Source: Jatrophihabitans cynanchi
GTDB lineage: Bacteria > Actinomycetota > Actinomycetes > Mycobacteriales > Jatrophihabitantaceae
Direction: 5' to 3'
DNA: 64,000 nucleotides
Assembly (NCBI RefSeq): GCF_027247405.1
Contig: NZ_CP097463.1
Location: 3,348,001 to 3,412,000, forward strand
Shown here: positions 34,031-45,387 of the stretch, in pieces
Numbering within the stretch: the stretch's first letter is position 1
Layout: every line of letters starts with the position of its first letter
Notes under the pieces: model-generated
Database searches by the model: none
What the model was told of the DNA's origin: nothing
Seen by the model: only the letters and a program-made list of their open reading frames with translations
Translations under genes and position numbers: made by a program

Positions 34031-35655
34031 CCGATGCCGACCCTGCCGCGTTACCGGCGCCTGCCGAGTTGCCGGTGCCCGCCGAGCCGCGCCGCTCGTT
34101 CGCTGCCCGGCTGCGGGCGGTGCTCGACTCGTTCGTGCACGCCTGGCAGCGGTCGCTGCAGGTGCGGGTGGCCACCACCACGCTGCTGATCACCGGTACC
34201 GCGGTGCTGGTGATCGGCATCTTCATCGTCGACCAGGTCGCCGGCGGGGTGCTGCGTGCCAAGCGTGAGGCCGCGATCGGGCAGGCCGAACTGGGGCTGG
34301 ACACGGCCCGGCAGGCGCTAGCCGGGGTCGACCGCAGCTCGCCGGGCGACGTAGCCGAGGCGAAGTCGCAGATCACCGCGACGCTCACCTCGAGCGGGCG
34401 CAGCGCCGGGTTGTTCAACATCGCGATCGAGTCCGAGTCGAGCGCCCCGTCGACGGACGGGGCCGAGGTGCGGATCCCCACCTCGCTGCGCCGCGTGGTG
34501 CAGTCCGGGCATCTGGCCGTGCAGTACGCGCCGGTGCGCGACACCGGCGCGCAGCCGAACTCGGTGCCGGGTCTGATCGTGGGCGAGACCGTTCCCGCCC
34601 GTACGGGCGTCTTCGAGCTGTACTACCTGTTCCCGCTGACCGCCGAGCAGCAGACGATCGCCCTGATGCAGCGGACCGTGCTGTTCTCCGGGCTTGCACT
34701 CGTCCTGCTCGTCGTCGGTATCGCGCTGCTGGTGACCCGGCAGGTCGTCGGTCCGATCCGGGTCGTCGCGCAGACCGCCGGCCGGCTGGCCGCCGGTGAC
34801 CTGTCGCAGCGCATCAAGGTGCGCGGCACCGACGACATCGCCCGGCTGGGCCGCTCGTTCAACGACATGGCCGGCAGCTTGCAGCGGCAGATCCGCCGGC
34901 TGGAGGACCTGTCCCGCCTGCAGCGCCGGTTCACCAGCGACGTCTCGCACGAGCTGCGCACCCCGCTGACCACGATCCGGATGGCGTCGGAGATGCTGCA
35001 CGCCCGGCGGGCCGACTTCCCGCCCGAGCTGTCCCGCTCGGCCGAACTGCTGCAGGCCGAGCTGGACCGGTTCGAGTCGCTGCTCGGTGACCTGCTGGAG
35101 ATCTCCCGCTATGACGCCGGGGTCGCGCACCTGGAGTCCGAGACGGCCGACATCAGGGGCGTGATCAACTCGACGGTCGAGGCGAACCGGCTGCTCGCCG
35201 AGCGGCAGGGCAGCGAGTTGGTCGTGCAGCTGCCGGACGAGCCGGTGAGCGTGGACATGGACTCGCGCCGGGTCGAGCGGATCCTGCGCAACCTGGTCGG
35301 CAACGCGCTCGACCACGGCGAGGGCAAGCCGGTGCAGATCAGCGTCGGCTACGACGACGCCGCGGTGGCGGTGACGGTGCGCGATCACGGGGTGGGACTT
35401 CGCCCCGGCGAGGCGGCGCTGGTGTTCAACCGGTTCTGGCGTGGTGACACCTCGCGCAGCCGGCTCACCGGCGGGACGGGCCTGGGGCTGGCGATCAGCC
35501 TGGAGGACGCCCGGCTGCACGACGGGTGGCTGCAGGCGTGGGGCGAACGCGGACGGGGTGCACAGTTCCGCCTCACCCTGCCGCGCCACGCCGGACATAC
35601 CCTGATGTCCTCGCCGCTGCCACTGCACCCGGACGAGGAGGCGGACGCCACGTGA
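34027..35655 (+). CDS. mtrB: Two-component sensor histidine kinase MtrB
   Basis: This 542-aa kinase has two transmembrane helices (~50-75 and ~220-240) bracketing an extracytoplasmic sensor of about 145 residues. A HAMP domain follows (RQVVGPIRVVAQTAGRLAAGD). HisKA carries the phospho-acceptor His308 in FTSDVSHELRTPLTTIRMASE, and HATPase carries NLVGNALDHGEG, DHGVGLRPGEAALVFNRFWRGD and GGTGLGLAI. It partners MtrA and, by analogy, is tuned by the lipoprotein LpqB encoded next. The ninth codon is TTA (34051-34053), very rare here. Confidence 0.97.
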   Translation: MTDADPAALPAPAELPVPAEPRRSFAARLRAVLDSFVHAWQRSLQVRVATTTLLITGTAVLVIGIFIVDQVAGGVLRAKREAAIGQAELGLDTARQALAGVDRSSPGDVAEAKSQITATLTSSGRSAGLFNIAIESESSAPSTDGAEVRIPTSLRRVVQSGHLAVQYAPVRDTGAQPNSVPGLIVGETVPARTGVFELYYLFPLTAEQQTIALMQRTVLFSGLALVLLVVGIALLVTRQVVGPIRVVAQTAGRLAAGDLSQRIKVRGTDDIARLGRSFNDMAGSLQRQIRRLEDLSRLQRRFTSDVSHELRTPLTTIRMASEMLHARRADFPPELSRSAELLQAELDRFESLLGDLLEISRYDAGVAHLESETADIRGVINSTVEANRLLAERQGSELVVQLPDEPVSVDMDSRRVERILRNLVGNALDHGEGKPVQISVGYDDAAVAVTVRDHGVGLRPGEAALVFNRFWRGDTSRSRLTGGTGLGLAISLEDARLHDGWLQAWGERGRGAQFRLTLPRHAGHTLMSSPLPLHPDEEADAT

Positions 35656-37382
35656 GCCGGAACCGCGCCGTCGCCGGCGTCCTCGCCCTGTGCGCCGTGC
35701 TCGCCCTGGGCGGGTGCACGGACGTGCCCGCGTCCTCGTCCCCGCAGGTGATCAAGACCCTCGGCCTGGCGCAGCCGCAGCAACCGGCGGTCAGCACGCC
35801 GCAGCCCGGCGCGGACCCGCGCACCATCGTCAACGGCTTCCTGATGAACAACGCCTCCGCCGACCAGCACCACCTGGCCGCCCGCGCCTTCCTCACCCCG
35901 GAGGCGAAGAACCGCTGGTCCGATTCCGGGCCGACGACGATCGTCGACCGCGTCCAGATCGGCAACTTCGTCGACAACACCGTGACGGTGCGCGGTAACG
36001 CGATCGGGACGATCGACCAGTCCGGCGCGTACACGCCCAGCCTGCAGGGCGACGGCACCGGGACGGGCAGCTCGCCGGTCACCGAGACGGTCGAGCTCAA
36101 GCTCGTCGACAAGCAGTGGCGCATCGACCGGTTGCAGAACGGGTTGCTGATCAGCGCCAGCCAGTTCGCGCAGTACTACACGCAGCGGCTGATCTACTTC
36201 TACGACCAGACCGAGCAGCAGTTGGTGCCGGAGCTGCGCTACAGCCCGCTGACCGACCCGGACCTGCTGGCGACCTGGCTGATGACGCAGCTGGTGAGCC
36301 AGCCCAATCCGGCGCTGAGCACCAACCTGCCGTCGGTGCCGAGCGTCACTCAGATCAAGGTCAGCCTGGGGTCCGCGCTGATCGTGGACCTGCCGGGGGC
36401 CAACCAGCTGGACAAGGCGACGAAGGACCGGATGGCGGCTCAGGTCGCACTCACCCTCGATCAGGCCGCCACGTCGCTGACCATGCAGATCACCGACGGC
36501 GGCCAGCCGGTGAAGATCCCGCAGCTGGGCGACTCGACGTTCACCAGGGCGCAGTTCGCCTACCAGCTCAGCCCCGCCAACCAGTCGCCGACGCTGTTCT
36601 TCGTCAACGACGGCGGGATCTACGACGGCAGCGGCAAACCGCTCAGCGGCGCGCTCGGCACCGGCACGTACGGGCTGCGCTCGGCCGCACTCGCGTCGTC
36701 GACGAGCACGTCGCACATGCTGGTCGCGGGTACGTCCGGCAGCGCCACCGACGCGCGGCTGCTCGTCGGGCAGTCCGGCGGCACGTTGCGCCAGACAGCG
36801 GTGCGCGGAGCGCTGTCCCGGCCGGCCTGGGCCCCGGGGGCGGACGAGGTCTGGGTCGGCGACGGCGCCAAGTTGTACCGGGTCAGCGCGAACGGGACCG
36901 CCCAGACGGTGCCGATCACGGCCACCAGCGGCACCGTTCGCGGTCAGATCCTCGCGGTGCGGTTCAGCCCCGAGGGCTCGCGGGTGGGGCTGGTGCTGCG
37001 CTCGAGCCAGAGCGAGTCGCAGATCTGGATCGGCTCGGTCGTGCGGGCGCCGGACTCGGTGCGGGTGGTCGGCCTGTACGCGATCAGCCCCGCCGGCGTC
37101 GCCATCACGGACGTCGCCTGGAACGACCAGACCAAGCTGTTCGCGATCGGGCGCGAGGTGAGCACCGGTGACCCGAGCATCTACGAGGTGCAGTGCGACG
37201 GCTCGCACTGGGACCCGCGCGGGATCGGCAACCTGCCGCAGGCGCCGGACAGCATCACCGTCGCCGAGAACGTCGTGCCTGCGGTGTCCGCGGGCGAGAC
37301 GGTCTGGGTGCAGCGGGCCGGCACCTGGGTGAGCCCGGACGAGGGCACGACGTCGGGCACCAACCCGGTCTACCTCGAATAG
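35652..37382 (+). CDS. lpqB: Lipoprotein LpqB with GerMN and beta-propeller domains
   Basis: This 576-aa lipoprotein has a signal peptide ending in the lipobox LALGGC, with lipidation at Cys22. A GerMN-type domain spans roughly 215-330 (MTQLVSQPNPALSTNLPSVP, AQVALTLDQAA). A C-terminal beta-propeller-like part (~340-570) includes RPAWAPGADEVWVGDG, AVRFSPEGSRVGLVLR and ISPAGVAITDVAWNDQTKLF. LpqB binds MtrB and affects MtrA phosphorylation in mycobacteria. The GTG start overlaps the mtrB stop by four bases, giving a coupled mtrA-mtrB-lpqB operon. Confidence 0.95.
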   Translation: MSRNRAVAGVLALCAVLALGGCTDVPASSSPQVIKTLGLAQPQQPAVSTPQPGADPRTIVNGFLMNNASADQHHLAARAFLTPEAKNRWSDSGPTTIVDRVQIGNFVDNTVTVRGNAIGTIDQSGAYTPSLQGDGTGTGSSPVTETVELKLVDKQWRIDRLQNGLLISASQFAQYYTQRLIYFYDQTEQQLVPELRYSPLTDPDLLATWLMTQLVSQPNPALSTNLPSVPSVTQIKVSLGSALIVDLPGANQLDKATKDRMAAQVALTLDQAATSLTMQITDGGQPVKIPQLGDSTFTRAQFAYQLSPANQSPTLFFVNDGGIYDGSGKPLSGALGTGTYGLRSAALASSTSTSHMLVAGTSGSATDARLLVGQSGGTLRQTAVRGALSRPAWAPGADEVWVGDGAKLYRVSANGTAQTVPITATSGTVRGQILAVRFSPEGSRVGLVLRSSQSESQIWIGSVVRAPDSVRVVGLYAISPAGVAITDVAWNDQTKLFAIGREVSTGDPSIYEVQCDGSHWDPRGIGNLPQAPDSITVAENVVPAVSAGETVWVQRAGTWVSPDEGTTSGTNPVYLE

Positions 37383-37536
37383 CGTCGACAGCTCGGCGCA
37401 GGCCCGTTCAGATCGTCCGGAATCCTTGCGTCGGCGGGTGCGTTCGGCCAAGATCAAGGGCAGACTGCGGGCTCCCGCGGCGAAGTTGGGCCCTATTCCT
37501 CCGGGATATGACCTTTATGTCTCTGAGGGGTAGAGA

Positions 37537-38304
37537 ATGCCGCCGAAGTTCAGCGTGACCATGACGCCGGTCGACAACTTCGGCGGCCGCAGCCATGTGC
37601 GGTTCGGCGTCGGCGAGCAGATCGAACTGGACGTGAAAGAAACGCCTCCGGTCAAGCCGGCAACCGCTGTCGAGTGGGTCGTCAAGAGCGGTCCGGCCAA
37701 GCTGAAGGCGGGAAAGCTGACCGGTTCGGCGCTGGTCACCTGCGGAAACAAGGGTGGCCCGGTCGTGCTCGCACTTCTTGACAAGAAGGACCCGAAGACC
37801 GTCTATGCGACAAAGCGGTTCGAAGTGGTCGCCCCATCCGGAGTGACCTTCCTGCACCAGGAGTACGCGGTGAAACGCGGGCTCGGGTTCAAGGGCTACT
37901 CCCAGATCGAGCCATTCGACGTGTCGTTCAAGTGGGTCGAGACGCGCGAGGGCGCCGCGCCCTACGAGGGAAAGGGCTACTTCGCGCAGGCCGAGGTGTC
38001 GCTGGCCGAGCTTGCCGATGACTACGCGGTGATTCACCCGGTGAAGGGCGCGTGGACGCCTAACTATGGAGGGGCGAAAAAGAACCGGGAGAACTCGGTG
38101 GACAACGTGATGACCAGCGTGGGCAAGAACTGGAGCGCTGGGACCTTCACCTGGAACATTCCGTGGCTCTATCGCGTCAAAGGCATGCCAGGTGATTTCC
38201 GGTTCACGACCGCCGTGCACAAAGCAGTTATCAAAGAGAACGGCCAGATGACCCTGTCGAAGTTCAACGTCAAGCTGACCGGACAGCTGCCGCCGTCCTC
38301 GTGA
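37537..38304 (+). CDS. Orphan protein of unknown function, probably beta-rich
   Basis: This 255-aa protein has no signal peptide or membrane helix. The first ~100 residues look like an immunoglobulin-type beta-sandwich: VRFGVGEQIELDVKETPP, TAVEWVVKSGPAKL, then GPVVLALLDKKDPKTVYATK. The remainder has FLHQEYAVKRGLGFKGYSQI, PFDVSFKWVETREGAAPYEG, NSVDNVMTSVGKNWSAGTFT and WNIPWLYRVKGMPGDFRF. I do not recognise the family; proteins starting with a similar FGVGE beta-domain occur near contractile injection or toxin genes in other bacteria (weak recollection). It has its own GAGGGG ribosome-binding site, more Lys and A/T-rich codons than its neighbours, and interrupts the usual lpqB-comF order. It may be acquired. 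Confidence 0.7.
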   Translation: MPPKFSVTMTPVDNFGGRSHVRFGVGEQIELDVKETPPVKPATAVEWVVKSGPAKLKAGKLTGSALVTCGNKGGPVVLALLDKKDPKTVYATKRFEVVAPSGVTFLHQEYAVKRGLGFKGYSQIEPFDVSFKWVETREGAAPYEGKGYFAQAEVSLAELADDYAVIHPVKGAWTPNYGGAKKNRENSVDNVMTSVGKNWSAGTFTWNIPWLYRVKGMPGDFRFTTAVHKAVIKENGQMTLSKFNVKLTGQLPPSS

Positions 38305-38421
38305 ACCGCCCGCGGGCCGCCGCGTAACGGGTCCGCTCCGGCCTGTGGACGACAGGACCGTCGTCCACACGCCGGCGTGCGTGCCCCGTCGGGTCATCGC
38401 CGGTCCGGCAGCCTGATCGGC

Positions 38422-39072
38422 ATGACCGGTCTGCTGGTGTCCCTGGTCGACCTCGTGCTGCCGCGCGAGTGTGCCGGCTGCGGGCGGCCGGGCACGCTGC
38501 TGTGCGCCGGCTGCCTGCCCGGGGCCGGACCGGTGCCCGTCCCGTCCGCGGTGCTTCCGGTGCTCGCCGCCGGGCGGTACGACGGCGGGCTGCGGCGTGC
38601 GATCGTGCGCTACAAGGAACGCGACCGGCGCGAGCTGGCCGGCCCGCTCGGCGCCGCGCTGGCGAGCGCCGTGGCCGCGCTCGCCGCCTCGGACACCGCC
38701 GCCGCCCCCGTTCTCGTGCCGGTGCCGTCGTCGCCGCGGGCGGCCCGGGAACGCGGTGGCGACCACGTGCTGCGGCTCGCCCGGCACGCCGCGCGCCGGA
38801 CGGCGACGCCGCTCGTGCCCGCGTTGTCGCTGGCGCGGCGGGTGCGCGACTCCGCCGGGCTGCACCGGGACGAGCGGGCGGCCAATCTGGCCGGTGCGAT
38901 GCGGGCCACCGGCCCGCTCGGCTCCGGTCGCGCCGTGATCGTCGACGACATCGTGACCACCGGCGCCACCTTGCACGAGGCTGCCCGGGCGCTGCGCGAG
39001 GCCGGCTGGACGATCTTGGGCGGGGCCGCGGTGGCCGCCACGCCGCGCCGCGCCGGTTCCGCTGGCAGGTAG
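38422..39072 (+). CDS. ComF-family phosphoribosyltransferase-like protein
   Basis: This 216-aa protein has a double-zinc-ribbon N-terminus (CAGCGRPGTLLCAGC) and a type I phosphoribosyltransferase core. Its PRPP loop is AVIVDDIVTTGATLHEAARAL, and PVPSSPRAARERGGDHVLRLA lies before it. ComF proteins take part in DNA uptake or recombination in competent bacteria; in actinobacteria the role is unproven. It lies between lpqB and hpf as Rv3242c does. A CAGCCT hexamer ends seven bases before ATG 38422, suggesting a leaderless start. Confidence 0.88.
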   Translation: MTGLLVSLVDLVLPRECAGCGRPGTLLCAGCLPGAGPVPVPSAVLPVLAAGRYDGGLRRAIVRYKERDRRELAGPLGAALASAVAALAASDTAAAPVLVPVPSSPRAARERGGDHVLRLARHAARRTATPLVPALSLARRVRDSAGLHRDERAANLAGAMRATGPLGSGRAVIVDDIVTTGATLHEAARALREAGWTILGGAAVAATPRRAGSAGR

Positions 39073-39185
39073 GCGCCCGGCGGGCTACCGTGAGAATGAC
39101 CTGACCGACTAGGTGTACCCGACCCGCACCGGGCCTGAAGTACCCATCGCGATCGAGTACACCGCCGAAGCGTGGTGGAGGTCGC

Positions 39186-39794
39186 ATGGAAACTGCCGTG
39201 GGACGCATGGAAATTGTCGTGCGCGGCCGCAACGTCGTTGTTCCCGACCACTATCGTCAGCACGTCGCTGACAAGCTGAACAAGCTGGAACGGTATGACC
39301 AGAAGATCATCCGCGTCGACGTCGAACTGAACCACGAGAAGAACCCACGGCAGACCGGGCGCTGCCAGCATGTCGAGATCACCTGCCGTACCCGGGGTCC
39401 GGTGGTCCGCAGCGAGGCCTGCGCCGAGGACTTCTACAAAGCCCTGGACCTGGCGACCGAGCGGCTGGAGCGGCGGCTGAGCCAGGCCGCCGACCGGCGC
39501 CGCGTGCACCACGGCCGCCGCAACCCGGCTTCGATCGCCGCGGTCGCCGCCGACGCGCAGAGCCTGCTCGCCGAGCCGGACGCGGCGCAGGCAGAGAGCG
39601 ACAACGAGGGCCCGGGGCGCATCGTGCGCGAGAAGGAACACCCGGCCAAGCCGATGACCGTGGACCAAGCGCTGTTCGAGATGGAGCTGGTCGGGCACGA
39701 CTTCTACCTGTTCGCCGACGCCGACAGCGGCCGCCCCAGCGTCGTCTACCGCAGGCACGCCTACGACTACGGCCTGATCCGCCTCACGGACTGA
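39186..39794 (+). CDS. hpf: Ribosome hibernation-promoting factor, long form
   Basis: This 202-aa long-type HPF has an N-terminal ribosome-binding domain at ~8-105 (MEIVVRGRNVVVPDHYRQHV, LERYDQKIIRVDVELNHEKN). A charged linker leads to the C-terminal dimerisation domain at ~140-200 (KEHPAKPMTVDQALFEMELV, HDFYLFADADSGRPSVVYRR). The long form joins two 70S ribosomes into inactive 100S dimers or stabilises idle ribosomes in stationary phase. The ATG has GGAGG upstream and there is a 113-nt leader after comF, so it probably has its own promoter. Confidence 0.95.
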   Translation: METAVGRMEIVVRGRNVVVPDHYRQHVADKLNKLERYDQKIIRVDVELNHEKNPRQTGRCQHVEITCRTRGPVVRSEACAEDFYKALDLATERLERRLSQAADRRRVHHGRRNPASIAAVAADAQSLLAEPDAAQAESDNEGPGRIVREKEHPAKPMTVDQALFEMELVGHDFYLFADADSGRPSVVYRRHAYDYGLIRLTD

Positions 39795-39803
39795 GCTGGC
39801 TGA

Positions 39804-40943
39804 TCAACGCCGCGCGATGCGCGGATTCAGCACGGCGAAGCGGACCTCGTCGGCGTAGCTGCCGTCGGGGTAGCGCAGCCGGGCGGCACGGACGCCGTCG
39901 GGCTCGAAGCCGGCGGCCAGGGCGGCCTTCTGCGAGCCGACGTTGTCGGCCTTGGCGCCGAGTTCGAGGCGGGCGAACCCGGCCTGCTCGAACGCCCAGG
40001 GCACCAGCAGGCGCAGCGCCCGGGCCGTGTAGCCGCGCCCGCGCAAGGACGGATGCACCGCGTACCCGATCCCGCCCACGCCGGGCGGTCCGGCCTGCCG
40101 CAGCCGCAGCGAGCCGGCGAACCGCCCGCTCGCTGCGTCCAGCATCGTGAACGCCGCGACCTGGCCGACGAGCCAGTCCAGCCCGGCCCGGTCGGCCATC
40201 CGGCGCACCGCGTCCGGCGCCGGAGCGCGGCCGGTGAACCCGCTCGCCACCGTCTGCGGGTCACACTCCTGCTCGAGGAACCCGGCGCCGTCGTCCGGAC
40301 GCAGCTCGCGCAGCGTGAGCACCCCGTCGGTCAGCCCACCGGGGGGCAGTCGCGCAAACGCGGGCGGCACCGGGGCGCCCGGGTCGGTCGCCAGCCGGGC
40401 GAACCAGGCCAGATCGCTGGTCCGCGGTTCGGCGGCGCCGTCGAGCGGGCGTTGCAGCCGGTCGCGCAGCGCCCCCTCGTAGCCGAAGCCCGCCGCCAGC
40501 GCCGTCCGCGCCGAGGCGAGGTTGCGCACGTCGCACATCAGCTGCACCCGGCGAAGGCCGTGCGCGAACGCCCAGCCGGCCAGCACCCGGACCGCCTCGG
40601 CCGCGTAGCCGTTGCCCTGCGCGTCCGGGGCGATCCAGTAGCCGACGTCCTGCTCGCCGGTGAGCCGCAGCGCCGCCGACCCGACGACCCGCCCGGAGGA
40701 GGACTCGACGACCGCGCTGCCGATGCCGGTGCCGTCGCGGCGGCCTTCGTCGCCCAGTTCGGTGACGAACCGCGTCGCGACCTCGGGCAGGTAGGGGTCC
40801 GGCACGGCCAGGAACTCGTGCATCGCGCGGTCCTGCATGATCTCGTGCACCCGGCCTGCGTCGGCCGGGCGCCACGGCCGCAGGATCAGCCGGGGGCCGG
40901 TGAGCACGAGATCGTCCAGTTCTTCGCCCTCGAAGGTTCCCAC
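39804..40943 (-). CDS. Tandem GNAT N-acetyltransferase (RimJ/RimL type, two domains)
   Basis: This 379-aa protein has two GNAT domains. Domain 1 (~10-180) has [40 protein letters not shown] and a terminal [14 protein letters not shown]. Domain 2 (~205-375) has [38 protein letters not shown] and [16 protein letters not shown]. Both keep the R/Q-x-x-G-x-G/A acetyl-CoA loop. Members acetylate N-termini of ribosomal or other proteins or small amines. GTG 40943 is preferred: the upstream extension to ATG 40973 overlaps the secA promoter. It is convergent with hpf, with a 9-bp gap. Confidence 0.85.
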   Translation of the reverse strand: MGTFEGEELDDLVLTGPRLILRPWRPADAGRVHEIMQDRAMHEFLAVPDPYLPEVATRFVTELGDEGRRDGTGIGSAVVESSSGRVVGSAALRLTGEQDVGYWIAPDAQGNGYAAEAVRVLAGWAFAHGLRRVQLMCDVRNLASARTALAAGFGYEGALRDRLQRPLDGAAEPRTSDLAWFARLATDPGAPVPPAFARLPPGGLTDGVLTLRELRPDDGAGFLEQECDPQTVASGFTGRAPAPDAVRRMADRAGLDWLVGQVAAFTMLDAASGRFAGSLRLRQAGPPGVGGIGYAVHPSLRGRGYTARALRLLVPWAFEQAGFARLELGAKADNVGSQKAALAAGFEPDGVRAARLRYPDGSYADEVRFAVLNPRIARR

Positions 40944-40967
40944 GGCCGCACAGCCTGCCAGACCACG

Positions 40968-40973
40968 TACCAT
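40968..40973 (+). promoter_or_regulatory. -10 element of secA (leaderless)
   Basis: TACCAT ends seven bases before GTG 40981 and itself overlaps an in-frame ATG (40972). This arrangement argues that GTG 40981, not ATG 40972, is the real secA start. Confidence 0.55.
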
Positions 40974-40980
40974 GGCCGCC

Positions 40981-43833
<2,853 letters not shown>

Positions 43834-44352
43834 TCAGCCCAGCTGCAGCCGCGTGCAGCGCCAGCGGCCGTGGCGAGCCTCCAGGCGCAGTGCGATCGCG
43901 CGCACGCGCGGGCCGGCCTGCAGCGTCGCGCTGAGTTCGGCGACGCCCTCGCTCGGGGAGCTGGCGTGCACGGTCCGCACCGTGGCGGCGTGCGTCCAGT
44001 GCGGGGCGCGCAGCCGGTTCGCCCGCTCGAGGTCGGCGCCCAGCCCGAGCGCCACCGACGGGCTCAGCAGCGCGGACAGTTGCTGCAGCGGCCGACGCCC
44101 CCCGGCCGTCTCGATGATGCCGATCAGCAGCCGCCGTCCCCAGCCGGCCGGGTCCGGCAGCGTGCACGGCAACGGCACCGGTGGCAGGACCGCATCGCGG
44201 TCCGGCTCGCCGAACGGCAGCGGACGGTCGTAGCGGCCGACCGCGTGCAGCTGCACGCCCTGGACCTCGTCGTCGAACGGCGGTTCGCGGCGCGGCGCGG
44301 GACGGATCGCGGAGCTGCGCGCCGGGCGGCCCCGGGTGAGGGTGGCGGTCAT
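43834..44352 (-). CDS. Rv3235-family protein (DUF6459-like)
   Basis: This 172-aa soluble protein is found convergent with secA in many actinobacteria (Rv3235 type). The conserved C-terminal ~100 residues include LLIGIIETAGGRRPLQQLSA, LERANRLRAPHWTHAATVRT and VAELSATLQAGPRVRAIALR, ending LEARHGRWRCTRLQLG, an NTF2-like or SAV-like alternation of helix and strands. Function is unknown. The ATG shares one base with the LysM gene stop (TGATG), so the two are translated together. Confidence 0.8.
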   Translation of the reverse strand: MTATLTRGRPARSSAIRPAPRREPPFDDEVQGVQLHAVGRYDRPLPFGEPDRDAVLPPVPLPCTLPDPAGWGRRLLIGIIETAGGRRPLQQLSALLSPSVALGLGADLERANRLRAPHWTHAATVRTVHASSPSEGVAELSATLQAGPRVRAIALRLEARHGRWRCTRLQLG

Positions 44353-45164
44353 CAGGGCTCCTGCGTCGTCGCGGTCGGTGTCGTCGGGGTTGCCGGGGTT
44401 GTCGGGGCCTGCAGCTGCTGGCCGGGCATGATGCGGTTCGGGTCGGTGCCGATCACCGCCCGATTGGCGGCGTACCAGCGCGGCCAGGTGCGGGCGATCC
44501 GGGCCGGCGAGGCGTCCCTCGGCAGGTGTTGCGCCGCGATGCGCCACAGCGAGTCGCCGGGACGGACCAGGACCCGCAGCGCTGTGCCGGCCGCGGGCGG
44601 GGACGGCGGCTGCGACCGCCGGGACGGCGGGTGTGCCGACGGCGGCTGTGCCGACGGCGGGTGCGCCGACGGCGGGTGTGCCGACGGCGGGTGTGCCGAC
44701 GGCGAGGACGGCAGGACCGGGGCCGGCAGCACTCCGCCGTCGGTCGATGTGTCGCCCGCCGCAGCGGCGGTCGGTGCGGTGGGGGCCGGCAGCGGCAGGT
44801 GCCGGGCCGGGGCGTGTGCTCCCGCGGCCACCGGCGCCAGCAGGACGCCGAGCCCGACCGCTCCTGCCGCGGCGCGGTACAGCGCACGCGGCAGCACGGC
44901 GCGGGCCAGGTGATCGGCGACCCGGCCGGCAGCCCCGGGTGCGCCGGCCAGCGCCGCGGCCGCCAGGCCCGCGCCGAGCCACGCGGCGGTCAGCCACAGT
45001 GCGGCTGCCGCCAGGGTCGCTGCCGCGCCGTCGATCCCGGCTTGCTGGGCCCAGTCGGCGGGTGCGTCGAGGTCACCCACGAGCGCGGCCCAGTCCGGCC
45101 AGAGCACGGTCAGCAGGGCGATGTCCGCGGCCAGCAGAAGCGCGGCACGAGAGGCGACTCGCAT
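44352..45164 (-). CDS. LysM-domain membrane protein
   Basis: This 270-aa protein has membrane helices at ~5-22, 45-75 and 98-118. A proline-rich extracytoplasmic stalk follows, then a LysM domain (~195-250: VRPGDSLWRIAAQHLPRDAS, ARTWPRWYAANRAVIGTDPN, IMPGQQL). LysM binds peptidoglycan N-acetylglucosamine. The stalk contains about five copies of an Ala-His-Pro-Pro-Ser unit encoded by a 15-bp DNA repeat (44631-44705). The ATG has GGAGGT upstream and a clear promoter lies at 45205-45233. Confidence 0.88.
   Translation of the reverse strand: MRVASRAALLLAADIALLTVLWPDWAALVGDLDAPADWAQQAGIDGAAATLAAAALWLTAAWLGAGLAAAALAGAPGAAGRVADHLARAVLPRALYRAAAGAVGLGVLLAPVAAGAHAPARHLPLPAPTAPTAAAAGDTSTDGGVLPAPVLPSSPSAHPPSAHPPSAHPPSAQPPSAHPPSRRSQPPSPPAAGTALRVLVRPGDSLWRIAAQHLPRDASPARIARTWPRWYAANRAVIGTDPNRIMPGQQLQAPTTPATPTTPTATTQEP
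44631..44705 (-). repeat. 15-bp coding minisatellite in the LysM gene
   Basis: There are five near-identical 15-bp units (plus-strand form GTGTGCCGACGGCGG) at 44631, 44646, 44661, 44676 and 44691, differing at one or two positions. Each encodes one Pro-Pro-Ser-Ala-His/Gln block of the extracytoplasmic stalk, so copy-number change would alter stalk length without shifting frame. Confidence 0.9.
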
Positions 45165-45204
45165 GCGGATACCTCCATTTGCTTGCGTTAGCGTGCAGAT
45201 GAAG

Positions 45205-45233
45205 TCATACGCGTATCACCGTGAACCTGTCAA
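45205..45233 (-). promoter_or_regulatory. Promoter of the LysM/Rv3235-like operon
   Basis: On the minus strand TTGACA (45233-45228) and GTATGA (45210-45205) are 17 bp apart. The -35 box is consensus. Transcription would start near 45198, giving a leader of about 34 nt with GGAGGT before ATG 45164. The rest of the 223-bp gap up to the nickel permease stop shows nothing else. Confidence 0.7.
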
Positions 45234-45387
45234 TACGGACATCGGCCCAGTCGATCGCCTGTTCCGCTTGGGACTTCGCGGTCGGCTTCATGAGGTACTG
45301 CACCGGCGGAGGCGGGGGTGAGCTTGGCGGATCGGCGCGGAGTTGTGTGGCCGTCGGATACGGCCGGCGCGGGGTCAGGGCGCGGGG

